Positions 25,322 to 34,654 of a stretch of DNA of 64,000 nucleotides are shown here, piece by piece. Made by a program: the position numbers and the translations under genes. The stretch is taken from positions 1 to 64,000 of the forward strand of contig SHMQ01000001.1 of NCBI GenBank assembly GCA_008534395.1, read 5' to 3'. The first letter of the stretch is position 1. Each line of letters opens with the position of its first letter. Under the pieces are notes generated by a model. The model had not been told where the DNA came from. It was given only the letters and a program-made list of their open reading frames with translations, and searched no databases. The DNA comes from Candidatus Acidulodesulfobacterium acidiphilum. Lineage in GTDB: Bacteria; SZUA-79; Acidulodesulfobacterales; Acidulodesulfobacteraceae.

Positions 25322-27823
25322 TCATTTTTCTAACGCTATTAAAATATTATCGTCGGACGCCTTAAAATCCGCTTGATCGGAAAATATTAACCGCTCGGCC
25401 CTGACTGCCGACCTTATATCGCCGGAAATATCGTTTATGATTTCTATATAGTCCTGATTTAACGCCTGAATTAAGATTTTATGAACTTTATGATTCTGGT
25501 GAAGATTTAAATTAGTGCGCAATTTCCTTGAAGCATCAAGAATATTCAGCAATACAGCCGAGTATTTTAAAGAATCTTTAAAAATTAAATCGTTTCTAAA
25601 TTCCGGCCAAAAAGATTTATGTATGCTTTTATCTTTTTCATATCTTTTATAGAACGACAGATAGAGTTCCTCGGTTATAAACGGCATGAAAGGCGCAAAC
25701 ATTTTAACGGCATTTAAAGAAATAAAATACATAATATTCAGCACGGTTTTTTTTCTTTCGGAGCTTTCTTCGCTTTCGTCCCAAAACACGTTTTTTATAA
25801 TTTCAAGATAATTATCGCAGTATGAATTATAGAAAAAATCTTGAAGCGTTCTCATGCACAGAGAATATTCATAAGACTCCATATAATTGCCGCAAGATTT
25901 CAGCGTGTTTTCGAATTCCGTCAATATCCATTCGTCTATGCGGCTAAGTTTAAGGTCTTTTACATTTTTTTCGTAAGGATTAAAATCGGATTCTACGTTC
26001 GTTATCAAAAATCTTGCGGCGTTCCATATTTTAATGGTCAATCTTCTGCCGTTTGCAACGTCTTCTTCGCTGAAACGAAGATCCTGTCCTAAATTTGCCT
26101 TAGATGCCCAGTATCTTAGGGCGTCTGCCGAGTACTTGCCGGTTATTTCTTCGGGGCTTACAAAATTTCCCAAGCTTTTAGACATCTTCTTGCCGTTTTT
26201 GTCCAAACCCCATCCGCTTATCATTACGTCTTTAAAAGGTATGTCTCCCGTATGATAAACGGATTTTACAACCGTATAAAAAAGCCATGTGCGGATAATT
26301 TCCTGCGCCTGCGGACGCAGCCCCATAGGATAAATAGTATTATAAAGTTTTTTGCTCTCGGCGTCTTCGTATGACCACAATGAGTTTATAAGAGGCGTAA
26401 GCGAGGACGTCATCCAAGTATCCATAACGTCGTTTTCGGGAATCAATTTGCTTCCGCCGCATTTTTTGCATTTCATGTTTACCGGCATAATTACTGCGGG
26501 ATCCACGGGAAGTTCTTTTTCTGATGCGACGACGACTTCTCCGCATTCCGCACAGTACCAGACCGGAAACGGAACTCCGTAAAATCTCTGCCTCGAAATA
26601 TTCCAGTCCCATTTAAGATTATTAATCCATTCGTCGTATCTGGTTTTCATAAACTGAGGATGCCAGGACATCCTGTTGCCTGCGTCTATAAATTTTTCTT
26701 TATTTTCTAAAATTTTTATAAACCACTGTTCTGCTAAAATAAATTCGACCGGAGTCGAACATCTGTCGTGAACTCCGACGTTATGATTCAGAGGCTTTTC
26801 CAACTTTATCAGCGACATTTTTCTTAAATCTTCAACTATGCCTTTTTTAGCGTCCCTGACGTTTAATCCTTTATAGCCGCCGGATAATTCGTTTAATCTT
26901 CCCGACCTGTCTATTATAATTGCCGTGTCTAAACTATGTTCTTTCCATTTCTTAACGTCTTCCGCATCGCCCCACGTACAGACCATCATAAGACCCGAAC
27001 CGTAAGACATATCTACGGACTCGTCATATTTAACCGGAACGTTTTTATTGTATAACGGAGTTTTGACGCTCATTCCTTCCAAAAAACGATATCTTTCGTC
27101 CGCCGGATTAGCGTAAACGGCGACGCATCCTCCGAGCAGTTCGGGACGTGTCGTAGATATAATAAGGCCTTTACCTTCGTCTGATTTAAATTCTATATCG
27201 TACAGTACGCCTGTAAATTCTTCCATGACTACATCTGCCTGAGCAAGAGAAGTCCTGCACTGCGGACACCAAAGTATAGGTTCGTTGCGCCGCTCGATAA
27301 GACCTTTGCCGTAAAGGTCTAGAAACGATTTCTGAGCGGTCTTTCTGCATCTTTCGTCTATCGTGGAATACGATAAACTATAGTCGGCGCTTATTCCGAC
27401 CGATCTCCATAGCGATTTATATATATCTATTCCTATTTTTGTTTCTTTAAGGCACAAATCTATAAATTCTTCTCTCGTAATTTTAGATTTATTGATTTTA
27501 TATTTTTTTTCTACGTAACGTTCGGTCGGAAGACCGTTGTCGTCGAAACCCATAGGATAGAAAACGTTATAACCCTTCATCCTTTTATATCTTATAATAA
27601 ATTCCGCCTGCGAGTAACTCATTACGTGTCCGACATGCAGATGCGCCGACGAAACATAAGGAGGCGGAGTATCGACCGAATAAATATCTTTTCCTTTATC
27701 TTCCAAAGAAAATTTATAAATATCGTTGTCTTCCCAATATTTAGATATTTTTTCCTCTACCGACTTGTAATCGTAATTTTTAGGAAAATCCTTGAAATCT
27801 ATAAAATCGTTCTTTTCTTGCAT
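25322..27823 (-). CDS. valS: Valyl-tRNA synthetase, archaeal type
   Basis: Charges tRNA-Val, 833 residues. The class I HIGH motif appears as HLHVGH, embedded in VDTPPPYVSSAHLHVGHV, followed by VFYPMGFDDNGLPTERYVEK; the KMSKS loop is KKMSKSLGN. This N-terminal context matches archaeal ValRS, also known in Rickettsia and some other bacteria, and differs from the usual bacterial PPPNVTGSLHMGHA type. Two CxxC pairs (CPQC; CAEC/CKKC) suggest zinc knuckles. The canonical C-terminal coiled coil is short or missing, consistent with the length. It is divergent from dnaX, with 72 nt between the starts. Confidence 0.93.
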   Translation of the reverse strand: MQEKNDFIDFKDFPKNYDYKSVEEKISKYWEDNDIYKFSLEDKGKDIYSVDTPPPYVSSAHLHVGHVMSYSQAEFIIRYKRMKGYNVFYPMGFDDNGLPTERYVEKKYKINKSKITREEFIDLCLKETKIGIDIYKSLWRSVGISADYSLSYSTIDERCRKTAQKSFLDLYGKGLIERRNEPILWCPQCRTSLAQADVVMEEFTGVLYDIEFKSDEGKGLIISTTRPELLGGCVAVYANPADERYRFLEGMSVKTPLYNKNVPVKYDESVDMSYGSGLMMVCTWGDAEDVKKWKEHSLDTAIIIDRSGRLNELSGGYKGLNVRDAKKGIVEDLRKMSLIKLEKPLNHNVGVHDRCSTPVEFILAEQWFIKILENKEKFIDAGNRMSWHPQFMKTRYDEWINNLKWDWNISRQRFYGVPFPVWYCAECGEVVVASEKELPVDPAVIMPVNMKCKKCGGSKLIPENDVMDTWMTSSLTPLINSLWSYEDAESKKLYNTIYPMGLRPQAQEIIRTWLFYTVVKSVYHTGDIPFKDVMISGWGLDKNGKKMSKSLGNFVSPEEITGKYSADALRYWASKANLGQDLRFSEEDVANGRRLTIKIWNAARFLITNVESDFNPYEKNVKDLKLSRIDEWILTEFENTLKSCGNYMESYEYSLCMRTLQDFFYNSYCDNYLEIIKNVFWDESEESSERKKTVLNIMYFISLNAVKMFAPFMPFITEELYLSFYKRYEKDKSIHKSFWPEFRNDLIFKDSLKYSAVLLNILDASRKLRTNLNLHQNHKVHKILIQALNQDYIEIINDISGDIRSAVRAERLIFSDQADFKASDDNILIALEK

Positions 27824-27882
27824 TGTTTTTCAAGTTTAGCAATTTTTTATTAAAAAATCAACTTTAGAAAACAAAAAAATGA

Positions 27883-27888
27883 TATAAT
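27883..27888 (+). promoter_or_regulatory. -10 box of dnaX
   Basis: A consensus TATAAT ends 7 nt before the dnaX ATG at 27896, so transcription would start at or next to the start codon. No good -35 match and no ribosome-binding site are visible. This resembles the leaderless arrangement before fxsA and the glyoxalase gene. Confidence 0.4.
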
Positions 27889-27895
27889 AATTAAA

Positions 27896-29488
27896 ATGTA
27901 CCAGGTGCTTGCACGAAAATATAGACCAAGGATTTTTGACGAGATAATAGGGCAGGATGCAATCGTTCAAACTTTGAAAAATGCGGTAATAAACGATAGG
28001 CTTTCCCACGCATATATATTTACGGGAACCAGGGGCGTAGGCAAAACATCCATTGCAAGAATACTCGCAAAATCCATTAACTGCGAAAACGGTCCGACTG
28101 TAAATCCTTGCGGCGTATGTTCGGCCTGCGTCCAAATTCAGAACGGAAGTTCTGTGGACGTTATAGAAATAGACGGTGCATCGAATACCGGAGTCGATTC
28201 GGTAAGAGAGTTAAAAGAAAACATAATATATTCGCCGCAAAGTTTAAGATTTAAAATCTATATAATAGACGAAGTCCATATGTTATCCAACAGCGCGTTT
28301 AACGCTCTGTTAAAAACTCTGGAAGAACCTCCCACTCACGCAAAATTTATCTTCGCCACTACCGAAATCCATAAAGTTCCGGAAACTATTTTATCGCGGT
28401 GCCAGAGATTTAACTTTAAACGGATACCGACGAAAATAATATTCGAAAAATTGAAAGAAATAGCTAAAGCAGAAAATATCAACGCAACAGATGAAAATTT
28501 TATGATTATAGCATCTCTTGCCGACGGTTCTCTGAGAGATTCTCTTTCAATTTTCGATACCGTTATATCTTATTTTGGAAACAATATTGAAGAAGATATT
28601 TCAGGCGTGCTTGGACTTACGTCTAAATCTATAACTTCACAACTTATATCTTCTATATTCAATAAAGATTATGAAGGCGCGCTGAAAGCGGTAAAGGAAA
28701 TTTACGAATCGGGATCAGACTTAAGGCAGTTCATGAAACAAGCGGCGCATTATATAAGAAACATAATAATCGTAAAATTACGATATAAAGACCTTATATA
28801 CGACTTAACCGACGAAGAAATTAAAACGATAGAGCCGCTTGCGGAGCAAAAATCCCTTGAAGAGCTTTTAGATATGCTCGACGTAATGATAAACGCCGAC
28901 GTTAAATTTCAAAGGATTTCTTCGCCTTTATTAATGATGGAATTGACGATTTTCAGGCTGTTTAACGTTCCCGATAAAAAAAACGTGACCGAACTTATTT
29001 TAAAAATCGACGAATTAAAAAATAAAACTAAACATAATTACGGAACGGCAGAATCGATAAAACCTCATACATCTATAGAAATAAAGCCTGCCGAAAAACA
29101 AAATATAATTATAAATAACCGGTTGAACGAAGGAAAATACGTCCAGGCGAAACCGGTTGAACGCACAACTTACAATGAACAGGTTGAATATGCGAAACCT
29201 GTTGAACATGCCGAAACTTTTGAACGGAACGAGCTGAAAAAAGATTCGGGACAGCTTTTGGAACATGAAAAACTATTCGAACATTTTTCAAAAATGGATG
29301 AAAAGTTGAATGAAAAAGAAAAAACAACAAAACCAAAAAATTTTCAAACGGCTTCGCCGATAACGGAAGAACGTCTTCAAAAAGATTTTCAAAAAGACTT
29401 CGCCGAAAAAACAATAACGGACGATAAAATAATCGAAAGCATAAAAGAAGTATTCGGCGATAGTATTAAAAGAATAGATAAAATATAA
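27896..29488 (+). CDS. dnaX: DNA polymerase III tau/gamma subunit
   Basis: Clamp-loader ATPase, 530 residues. N-terminal MYQVLARKYRPRIFDEIIGQD is the family start. Walker A is GTRGVGKTSIARILAK, the zinc module is a CGVCSAC cluster, Walker B is IYIIDEVHML, and the sensor is FATTEIHKVPETI followed by SRCQRF. Domain III ends near residue 370. The remaining 160 residues are charged and contain degenerate short repeats (KPVE, YAKPVEHAE, LEHEKLFEH), unlike the long tau C-terminus of E. coli. It begins the dnaX-ybaB-recR unit. Confidence 0.96.
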   Translation: MYQVLARKYRPRIFDEIIGQDAIVQTLKNAVINDRLSHAYIFTGTRGVGKTSIARILAKSINCENGPTVNPCGVCSACVQIQNGSSVDVIEIDGASNTGVDSVRELKENIIYSPQSLRFKIYIIDEVHMLSNSAFNALLKTLEEPPTHAKFIFATTEIHKVPETILSRCQRFNFKRIPTKIIFEKLKEIAKAENINATDENFMIIASLADGSLRDSLSIFDTVISYFGNNIEEDISGVLGLTSKSITSQLISSIFNKDYEGALKAVKEIYESGSDLRQFMKQAAHYIRNIIIVKLRYKDLIYDLTDEEIKTIEPLAEQKSLEELLDMLDVMINADVKFQRISSPLLMMELTIFRLFNVPDKKNVTELILKIDELKNKTKHNYGTAESIKPHTSIEIKPAEKQNIIINNRLNEGKYVQAKPVERTTYNEQVEYAKPVEHAETFERNELKKDSGQLLEHEKLFEHFSKMDEKLNEKEKTTKPKNFQTASPITEERLQKDFQKDFAEKTITDDKIIESIKEVFGDSIKRIDKI

Positions 29489-29515
29489 CGCATATTAAAA
29501 GCCTATTGAAAAGTT

Positions 29516-29538
29516 AAACGTTTGCAAACGTTTGCAAA
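29516..29538. promoter_or_regulatory. Perfect palindrome resembling a LacI/PurR-type operator
   Basis: Two overlapping perfect palindromes, AAACGTTTGCAAACGTTT (29516-29533) and TTTGCAAACGTTTGCAAA (29521-29538), lie between dnaX and ybaB. The half sites GCAAACG/CGTTTGC resemble operators of LacI-family repressors, PurR in particular. No such regulator is in the window. A simple terminator is less likely because T-tracts do not follow on the plus strand. Confidence 0.4.
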
Positions 29539-29603
29539 AAAATAAAAAATTAAATAAAATATAAAGATATATTTAAAAAATCAATATAATGGAGGCTAAT
29601 AAA

Positions 29604-29918
29604 ATGTCGAAAAATATCGCCGGAATGTTAAAGCAGGCGCAGAAACTTCAATCCGATATGCTTAAAATGCAGGAAGAATTGGGCTCTAAAATAGTAGAAG
29701 CAAGCGCAGGCGGAGGAATGGTTACCGCAAAGGTAAACGGAAAACAGGAACTGCTTGAAATAAATATAGATAAAACAGTCGTAAATCCCGATGACGTCGA
29801 AATGCTTCAGGACCTTATAGTAGCTTCTATAAACGAAGCTCTTAACAAGTCTAAAGATATGGTAACCGGAGAAATGTCCAAATTAACGGGCGGGCTTAAT
29901 ATGCCCGGTCTTTTTTAA
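29604..29918 (+). CDS. ybaB: Nucleoid-associated protein YbaB/EbfC family
   Basis: Small DNA-binding dimer, 104 residues, sharing the conserved dnaX-ybaB-recR order. I place the start at ATG 29604-29606 (MSKNIAGMLKQAQKLQ), the conserved N-terminus. An upstream in-frame ATG at 29589 overlaps the GGAGG ribosome-binding site and so is unlikely to be used. Typical motifs are the N-terminal coiled coil, GGGMVTAKVNGKQELLEI and DLIVASINEALNKS. Confidence 0.94.
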   Translation: MSKNIAGMLKQAQKLQSDMLKMQEELGSKIVEASAGGGMVTAKVNGKQELLEINIDKTVVNPDDVEMLQDLIVASINEALNKSKDMVTGEMSKLTGGLNMPGLF

Positions 29919-29929
29919 CAGGCCGCTTA

Positions 29930-30535
29930 ATGTCTTTAAACCATTCGGATTACGTCAAAGATATAGTATTCGCATTTAAAAAACTCCCCGGCATAGGAGA
30001 AAGATCTGCAAGAAGACTTGCATTTTACTTATTGTCACAGAACGAATCCGTAGCCTACGGTCTTGCGGATGCAATAAAAAATGCCAAACAAAACATAAAA
30101 TTATGCCAAAAATGTTTTAATTTAAGCTCCGACGATATCTGCCATATATGCGGCAACCCGTCCAGAAACGGAAAACAGCTGTGTATAGTAGAAAATCCGG
30201 AAATAATATACGTATTTGAAAAAAGCGGAAATTATAACGGTTATTATCATGTCCTGCACGGTTTAATAAATCCTCTTGAAGGTATAACGCCGTCGGATTT
30301 AAAGCTAAAAGAGCTTGCAAGCAGGGTAGAAAACGGCGGTTTTGAAGAAATTATTCTTGCGCTTAATCCAAATTCCAACGGAGAAGCTACCTCTATTTAT
30401 ATTCATAAAATTTTATCGCCTTATAACGTCCGCATTTCCGCTTTGGCAAGAGGAATACCGATAGGCTCCGATTTGGAATACGTAGATAAAGACACGCTGT
30501 CGGAAGCTCTTAATTACAGAAAAAAATTCGATTAA
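29930..30535 (+). CDS. recR: Recombination protein RecR
   Basis: Recombinational repair protein that acts with RecO/RecF, 201 residues. Helix-hairpin-helix region KLPGIGERSARRLAFYLL, C4 zinc finger CQKCFNLSSDDICHICGNP, and a Toprim domain with NPNSNGEATSIY. It follows ybaB by 11 nt. Confidence 0.96.
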   Translation: MSLNHSDYVKDIVFAFKKLPGIGERSARRLAFYLLSQNESVAYGLADAIKNAKQNIKLCQKCFNLSSDDICHICGNPSRNGKQLCIVENPEIIYVFEKSGNYNGYYHVLHGLINPLEGITPSDLKLKELASRVENGGFEEIILALNPNSNGEATSIYIHKILSPYNVRISALARGIPIGSDLEYVDKDTLSEALNYRKKFD

Positions 30536-30536
30536 G

Positions 30537-32837
30537 ATGAACAATAAGGTTTTACTTATATCGGTTGACAACCTCAGATACGACTGCGTTAGCTATATTA
30601 AAAACAGACCTCATCTGAAACAATTTTACGTCGAAAATTTAGTAGATACGCCCACGTTAGACGAAATCGCCGAAAACTCCACGGTTTTTACCGATTGTTT
30701 TTCCACCTCGAGCTATACGACTGCGGCGCATGCCTCTTTATTTACCGGATTGTTACAGCCCAAGCACGGTTTAAGGCCTTTTTTTTATAAAAAAATGAGG
30801 ACAGACTGCGCGACTCTAGCGGAAATTTACAAAAATAGCGGCTATAAAACCATATTTTATTCAGACGTTATAGAACTTTTTCAGCCTTTGGGGCTTACCA
30901 AGGGATTCGATTTTATATATGCAAACGATATTAATCTGCTTTTTAAACAAATTTCGGCTTTAGAAAACGAAAAGGTATTCTGTTTCATACATCTTTTCGA
31001 CATTCACGAACCTTATATTTTTTCGCAAAATTATAACGAAAATCATTATAACGACGACTATTTTGCATTCATAAATAAAATGTCCTCTTTATACAAAATA
31101 CCCGTTCAGAATAATAATCCTTTCACTCTCTGGAATAATTTTTCCGGAAAAGTAAATTACGGGGTGCAAATTATGCTTCCCCCATACATTTACGGGGTCA
31201 ATAAATTCGACAAAGGGCGCTTCAGGCTTATATACGGTTTTTTAAAAAATGCCGGATATTTTAACGATGAAAATATATATTCTATTTTTGCCGACCACGG
31301 AGAAGGCAGAATAGTTTTCTACGATATGCCGGTTTTCGGCCATATGGGCGAACTTTTCGACGAAGTCATAAAAATACCGCTGATACTGCATGCGCCGCAA
31401 TTAGAAAAAGGAGTAAATAATAAATTAGCTTCTATAGTAGATTTATTTCCGACCTTGATCTCTTTATCCGGTTTAAAGGTCATTCTCGACGATAAAAGCG
31501 CCCCATCAGGTTCAAATTTAATCGAAACGGACGGATTATCTTTACTTGGAGAAAAAGAAAGAGAATACTGCTATTCGGAATTTTGCACGCAAAATATGTA
31601 CAACGAAATAATGCAATTTTCCGCCGGCGTTTATGACAGAAGCAAAAACGGCGCCTCTTTTAAAGACAAGTATTTCCTGTCTCAACGCTCGATAAGGACT
31701 AAAGACCGTAAATATTTATTCATTCCGGATAATATTTTGCAGTCGGAAGCAAAAAAAATCTTAGAAAACATTAATCTTTCCGATGAAGACTTTATAATAG
31801 AAATGTTTAACTCAGTTATGAGAAAAAGGGTCGGCAAACCAGAATACCTGTTTCTCCTCAATTCGCTTAAATCGAAACAGACTACCAGACAAAACATTTA
31901 TCAAAGCATGATAACTTCGGAAATTTATAACAGGCCTAAAAATTATTATTTCGACCTTATAAACGACCCGCTTGAAGAAAATTTCAATGCATTAAATACT
32001 TCTCTATCTGATTCCATAAAATATATCGAAATATTAAACGAAATAGAAAGCCATTCATTTATAAGCGAAAACTTATTCGACGATAAAAGCGCAACCGGCA
32101 AAAACGGCGCACGCATTATATTTAACCAGCCGGAATCCGATAAAAACATAGCGGCTGAATCTCTTGCGCTTCTTGAACAAAAAATTTCGCTCGGTATAGA
32201 AATTATTAAAGAAGCGGAAGACAGATATGGAGATAAAATCGGCATAGCATTCACGGGCGGTAAAGATTCAACCGTTTTATTAGACTTGATAAGACGCTCG
32301 AAAAATGGGAAAATACCTTTTAAGGTTATTACCATAGATACGTCGGCAGAATTCCCCGAAATTAAAGAATTTATGGAAAAATTAAAATCCGCATGGAACT
32401 TTGAAATTGTAAAATACTCAAACAATGAAGCACTTCGGCAAAAATATCCTATAGCTAAAGATAAAACCGACTGCTGCAACACCCTTAAAACTATTCCTCT
32501 TAAGGAGTCTATTAAAGATCTTCATCTTAAAGCTATGTTTACCGGAATAAGAAGGGATGAAAACGAAGCCAGGGCAAACGAATCCTATTTTTCTAAAAGA
32601 AAAGACCCCCACCATTTCAGAATTCATCCTTTGCTTCATTTTACGGAAAAAGATATATGGGATTATATCAAGTTTAATAATCTTCCGTACTGCAATCTCT
32701 ACGAACAGGGTTACAGATCTATAGACTGCGCGCCCTGCACTCATAAAACCTCGGAAAAAGATGCCGCCGAACGCTCCGGGCGCTCGCAAGATAAAGAAGC
32801 CGCCATGGACAAACTGCGTCAGCTTGGATATTTCTGA
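30537..32837 (+). CDS. Sulfatase/phosphatase-fold hydrolase fused to PAPS-reductase-type domain
   Basis: A 766-residue two-domain protein starting 1 nt after recR. Residues about 1-480 have the alkaline-phosphatase/sulfatase fold: metal Asp in ISVDNLRYD (D11), the motif TTAAHASLFTG with T61 where sulfatases carry the formylglycine Cys, ADHGEG, and GHMGELFDEVIKIPL. A Thr nucleophile is typical of phosphate-transfer enzymes such as LtaS, not of sulfatases. Residues about 535-766 are an adenylyl-sulfate/PAPS reductase-like domain with the PP-loop AFTGGKDST (about 571-580), a CC pair (about 645-646) and CAPC (about 731-734). The CC/CxxC pattern binds [4Fe-4S] in APS reductases. The C-terminal ECGLH nucleophile is absent. 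Substrate and function are unknown. Confidence 0.8.
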   Translation: MNNKVLLISVDNLRYDCVSYIKNRPHLKQFYVENLVDTPTLDEIAENSTVFTDCFSTSSYTTAAHASLFTGLLQPKHGLRPFFYKKMRTDCATLAEIYKNSGYKTIFYSDVIELFQPLGLTKGFDFIYANDINLLFKQISALENEKVFCFIHLFDIHEPYIFSQNYNENHYNDDYFAFINKMSSLYKIPVQNNNPFTLWNNFSGKVNYGVQIMLPPYIYGVNKFDKGRFRLIYGFLKNAGYFNDENIYSIFADHGEGRIVFYDMPVFGHMGELFDEVIKIPLILHAPQLEKGVNNKLASIVDLFPTLISLSGLKVILDDKSAPSGSNLIETDGLSLLGEKEREYCYSEFCTQNMYNEIMQFSAGVYDRSKNGASFKDKYFLSQRSIRTKDRKYLFIPDNILQSEAKKILENINLSDEDFIIEMFNSVMRKRVGKPEYLFLLNSLKSKQTTRQNIYQSMITSEIYNRPKNYYFDLINDPLEENFNALNTSLSDSIKYIEILNEIESHSFISENLFDDKSATGKNGARIIFNQPESDKNIAAESLALLEQKISLGIEIIKEAEDRYGDKIGIAFTGGKDSTVLLDLIRRSKNGKIPFKVITIDTSAEFPEIKEFMEKLKSAWNFEIVKYSNNEALRQKYPIAKDKTDCCNTLKTIPLKESIKDLHLKAMFTGIRRDENEARANESYFSKRKDPHHFRIHPLLHFTEKDIWDYIKFNNLPYCNLYEQGYRSIDCAPCTHKTSEKDAAERSGRSQDKEAAMDKLRQLGYF

Positions 32838-32848
32838 TTAAATTTGTG

Positions 32849-32878
32849 ACGGTGACAGAATTGAATTCCGGTCGCCGT
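32849..32878. repeat. Degenerate GGGGACAG-type palindrome after the fusion gene
   Basis: ACGGTGACAGAATT and AATTCCGGTCGCCGT form an imperfect stem around one G. The core GACAGAATT matches the palindromes at 20184-20247. It lies 11 nt after the stop codon and may also act as a weak terminator, being followed by an AT-rich stretch. Confidence 0.6.
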
Positions 32879-32908
32879 ATTTACAATTTTTCGACACCTT
32901 TTTTCGCA

Positions 32909-32937
32909 TTGACATATTTTAAAAAAACTAATAAAAT
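32909..32937 (+). promoter_or_regulatory. Sigma70-type promoter of the ffh operon
   Basis: A consensus -35 TTGACA (32909-32914), 17-bp spacer and TAAAAT -10 (32932-32937). The leader to ffh would be about 100 nt and contains the near-palindrome TCTTAATTATTAATTAAGA around 32962-32980. Confidence 0.65.
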
Positions 32938-33044
32938 AATAGTTTTCAATTATAAAATCTTTCTTAATTATTAATTAAGATATTGAATAAGCTAAAAGCC
33001 TGTTCGGTATTTTTAAAAAATTATTTAAATTATAAATTAGCGCA

Positions 33045-34421
33045 ATGTTTGACGGACTTAGTTCAAAACTCGAAAAAGTTTTTAAAAACCTTAAAGGTTA
33101 CGGAAAGCTGTCTGAAAAAAATATAGAAGACAGTCTTAAGGAAGTCAGGCTTTCTTTGCTTGAAGCCGACGTAAACTACCTTATAGTAAAAGAGTTTATA
33201 GAATCCGTAAAAAATAAAGCCGTAGGCGAAAAAGTAGCCGACAGCCTGACCCCTGCCCAACAGATTATTAAAATAATAAGGGACGAATTAGTTGAACTGC
33301 TGGGAAACAACGAGCCTTTAAATATTAAGACAAAGCCTCCCGTCATCATAATGCTTATCGGGCTTCAGGGTTCTGGTAAAACTACTACTGCGGGAAAACT
33401 CGCGCTTTATCTTCACAGAATGAAACGCAGCGTATATCTAGTTCCCGCGGATATTTACAGACCGGCCGCTATACTTCAGCTTAAGAAAATCGGCGCAAGC
33501 ATAAATATTCCGGTTTACGAAACGCCGGAAGAAAACGGTAAAATCCTGCAAAAGCCCGACGAAATAGTTAAAAGCGCTATAGAAATAGCCGAAAAACATG
33601 CTTATGATACCATAATCGTCGATACTGCAGGACGACTTGAAATAGATGAACCGTTAATGAACGAACTTAAACTTCTCAAAAATAAATTTAATCCAAACGA
33701 AATATTATTCGTAGCAGACTCTATGCTGGGGCAGAGCGCGGTTACGGTAGCAAAAACTTTCAACGAAGCTCTTGATATATCAGGGGTCGTCCTGACGAAA
33801 GTTGACGGCGACGCAAGAGGCGGAGCGGCTCTTTCTATTAAAAAAACCGTCGCCAAACCGATTAAATTCATAGGCGTAGGCGAAAAACTCAGCGATTTCG
33901 AAGTCTTTTACGGCGACAGGATAGCCGACAGGATACTCGGCATGGGCGACATATTAAGCCTTATAGAAAAAGCCCAGGAGTCTATTGACGAAAAATCTGC
34001 TAAATCTATAGAAGAATCTCTTAACAAAAAAGATTTTACGGTTAAAGATTTTGCCGAACAGCTTAAAATGATGTCAAAAATAGGCGGGATTACTCAGATT
34101 GCAGGCATGATACCCGGCTTTTCAAAAATAAAAGATAAATTTAATTCTGAAGCGGCTGAAAAAGAGATAGTTAAAATTAAGGCTATTATTAATTCTATGA
34201 CGGAAAAAGAAAGGCTGAACCCCGACATATTAAACGGCGGAAGGCGCAAAAGAATCGCTTTAGGAAGCGGCACCACCGTCAACGATGTTAATATCTTTAT
34301 AAATAAATTCGAAGAAGTAAAAAAGATTATGAAGTCTTTCAAAAAGAACAAATTGGGTTCTTTAAAAAATATAAATAATATTAAAAACATGTTTAACAAA
34401 GGAGATTTCAAGTGGCGGTAA
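33045..34421 (+). CDS. ffh: Signal recognition particle protein Ffh
   Basis: SRP GTPase delivering membrane proteins to the translocon, 458 residues. N domain, then G domain with P-loop GLQGSGKTTTAGKLA, DTAGRL and the closing TKVDGDARGG, then a C-terminal M domain (about 300-458) that is shorter in Met than most but keeps GMIPGFSKI and SMTEKERLNPDIL. It overlaps rpsP by 10 nt. Confidence 0.97.
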   Translation: MFDGLSSKLEKVFKNLKGYGKLSEKNIEDSLKEVRLSLLEADVNYLIVKEFIESVKNKAVGEKVADSLTPAQQIIKIIRDELVELLGNNEPLNIKTKPPVIIMLIGLQGSGKTTTAGKLALYLHRMKRSVYLVPADIYRPAAILQLKKIGASINIPVYETPEENGKILQKPDEIVKSAIEIAEKHAYDTIIVDTAGRLEIDEPLMNELKLLKNKFNPNEILFVADSMLGQSAVTVAKTFNEALDISGVVLTKVDGDARGGAALSIKKTVAKPIKFIGVGEKLSDFEVFYGDRIADRILGMGDILSLIEKAQESIDEKSAKSIEESLNKKDFTVKDFAEQLKMMSKIGGITQIAGMIPGFSKIKDKFNSEAAEKEIVKIKAIINSMTEKERLNPDILNGGRRKRIALGSGTTVNDVNIFINKFEEVKKIMKSFKKNKLGSLKNINNIKNMFNKGDFKWR

Positions 34422-34654
34422 AAATCAGATTATCTAGAATCGGTTCTCACAAAAAACCTTTTTACAGAATCGTGGCGGCTTCCGGAGAAAAAGCCGTGCA
34501 GAAAAAATTTATAGAAATACTGGGGACTTATAATCCGTGCGCCGATAAAGGCGTCCAGTTTAATATCGATAAGGACAAATTCGACAAGTGGGTAAGTTTG
34601 GGGGCAAAACCCAGCGATACCGTTATGGCGTTAGTAAAAAAACAGGCTAAATGA
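34412..34654 (+). CDS. rpsP: 30S ribosomal protein S16
   Basis: Ribosomal protein of 80 residues, starting AVKIRLSRIGSHKKPFYRIV. The start is GTG at 34412, inside the end of ffh, with GGAG 7 nt upstream. Its stop overlaps the rimM start (ATGA). The KH-domain gene often found between rpsP and rimM is missing here. Confidence 0.96.
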   Translation: MAVKIRLSRIGSHKKPFYRIVAASGEKAVQKKFIEILGTYNPCADKGVQFNIDKDKFDKWVSLGAKPSDTVMALVKKQAK

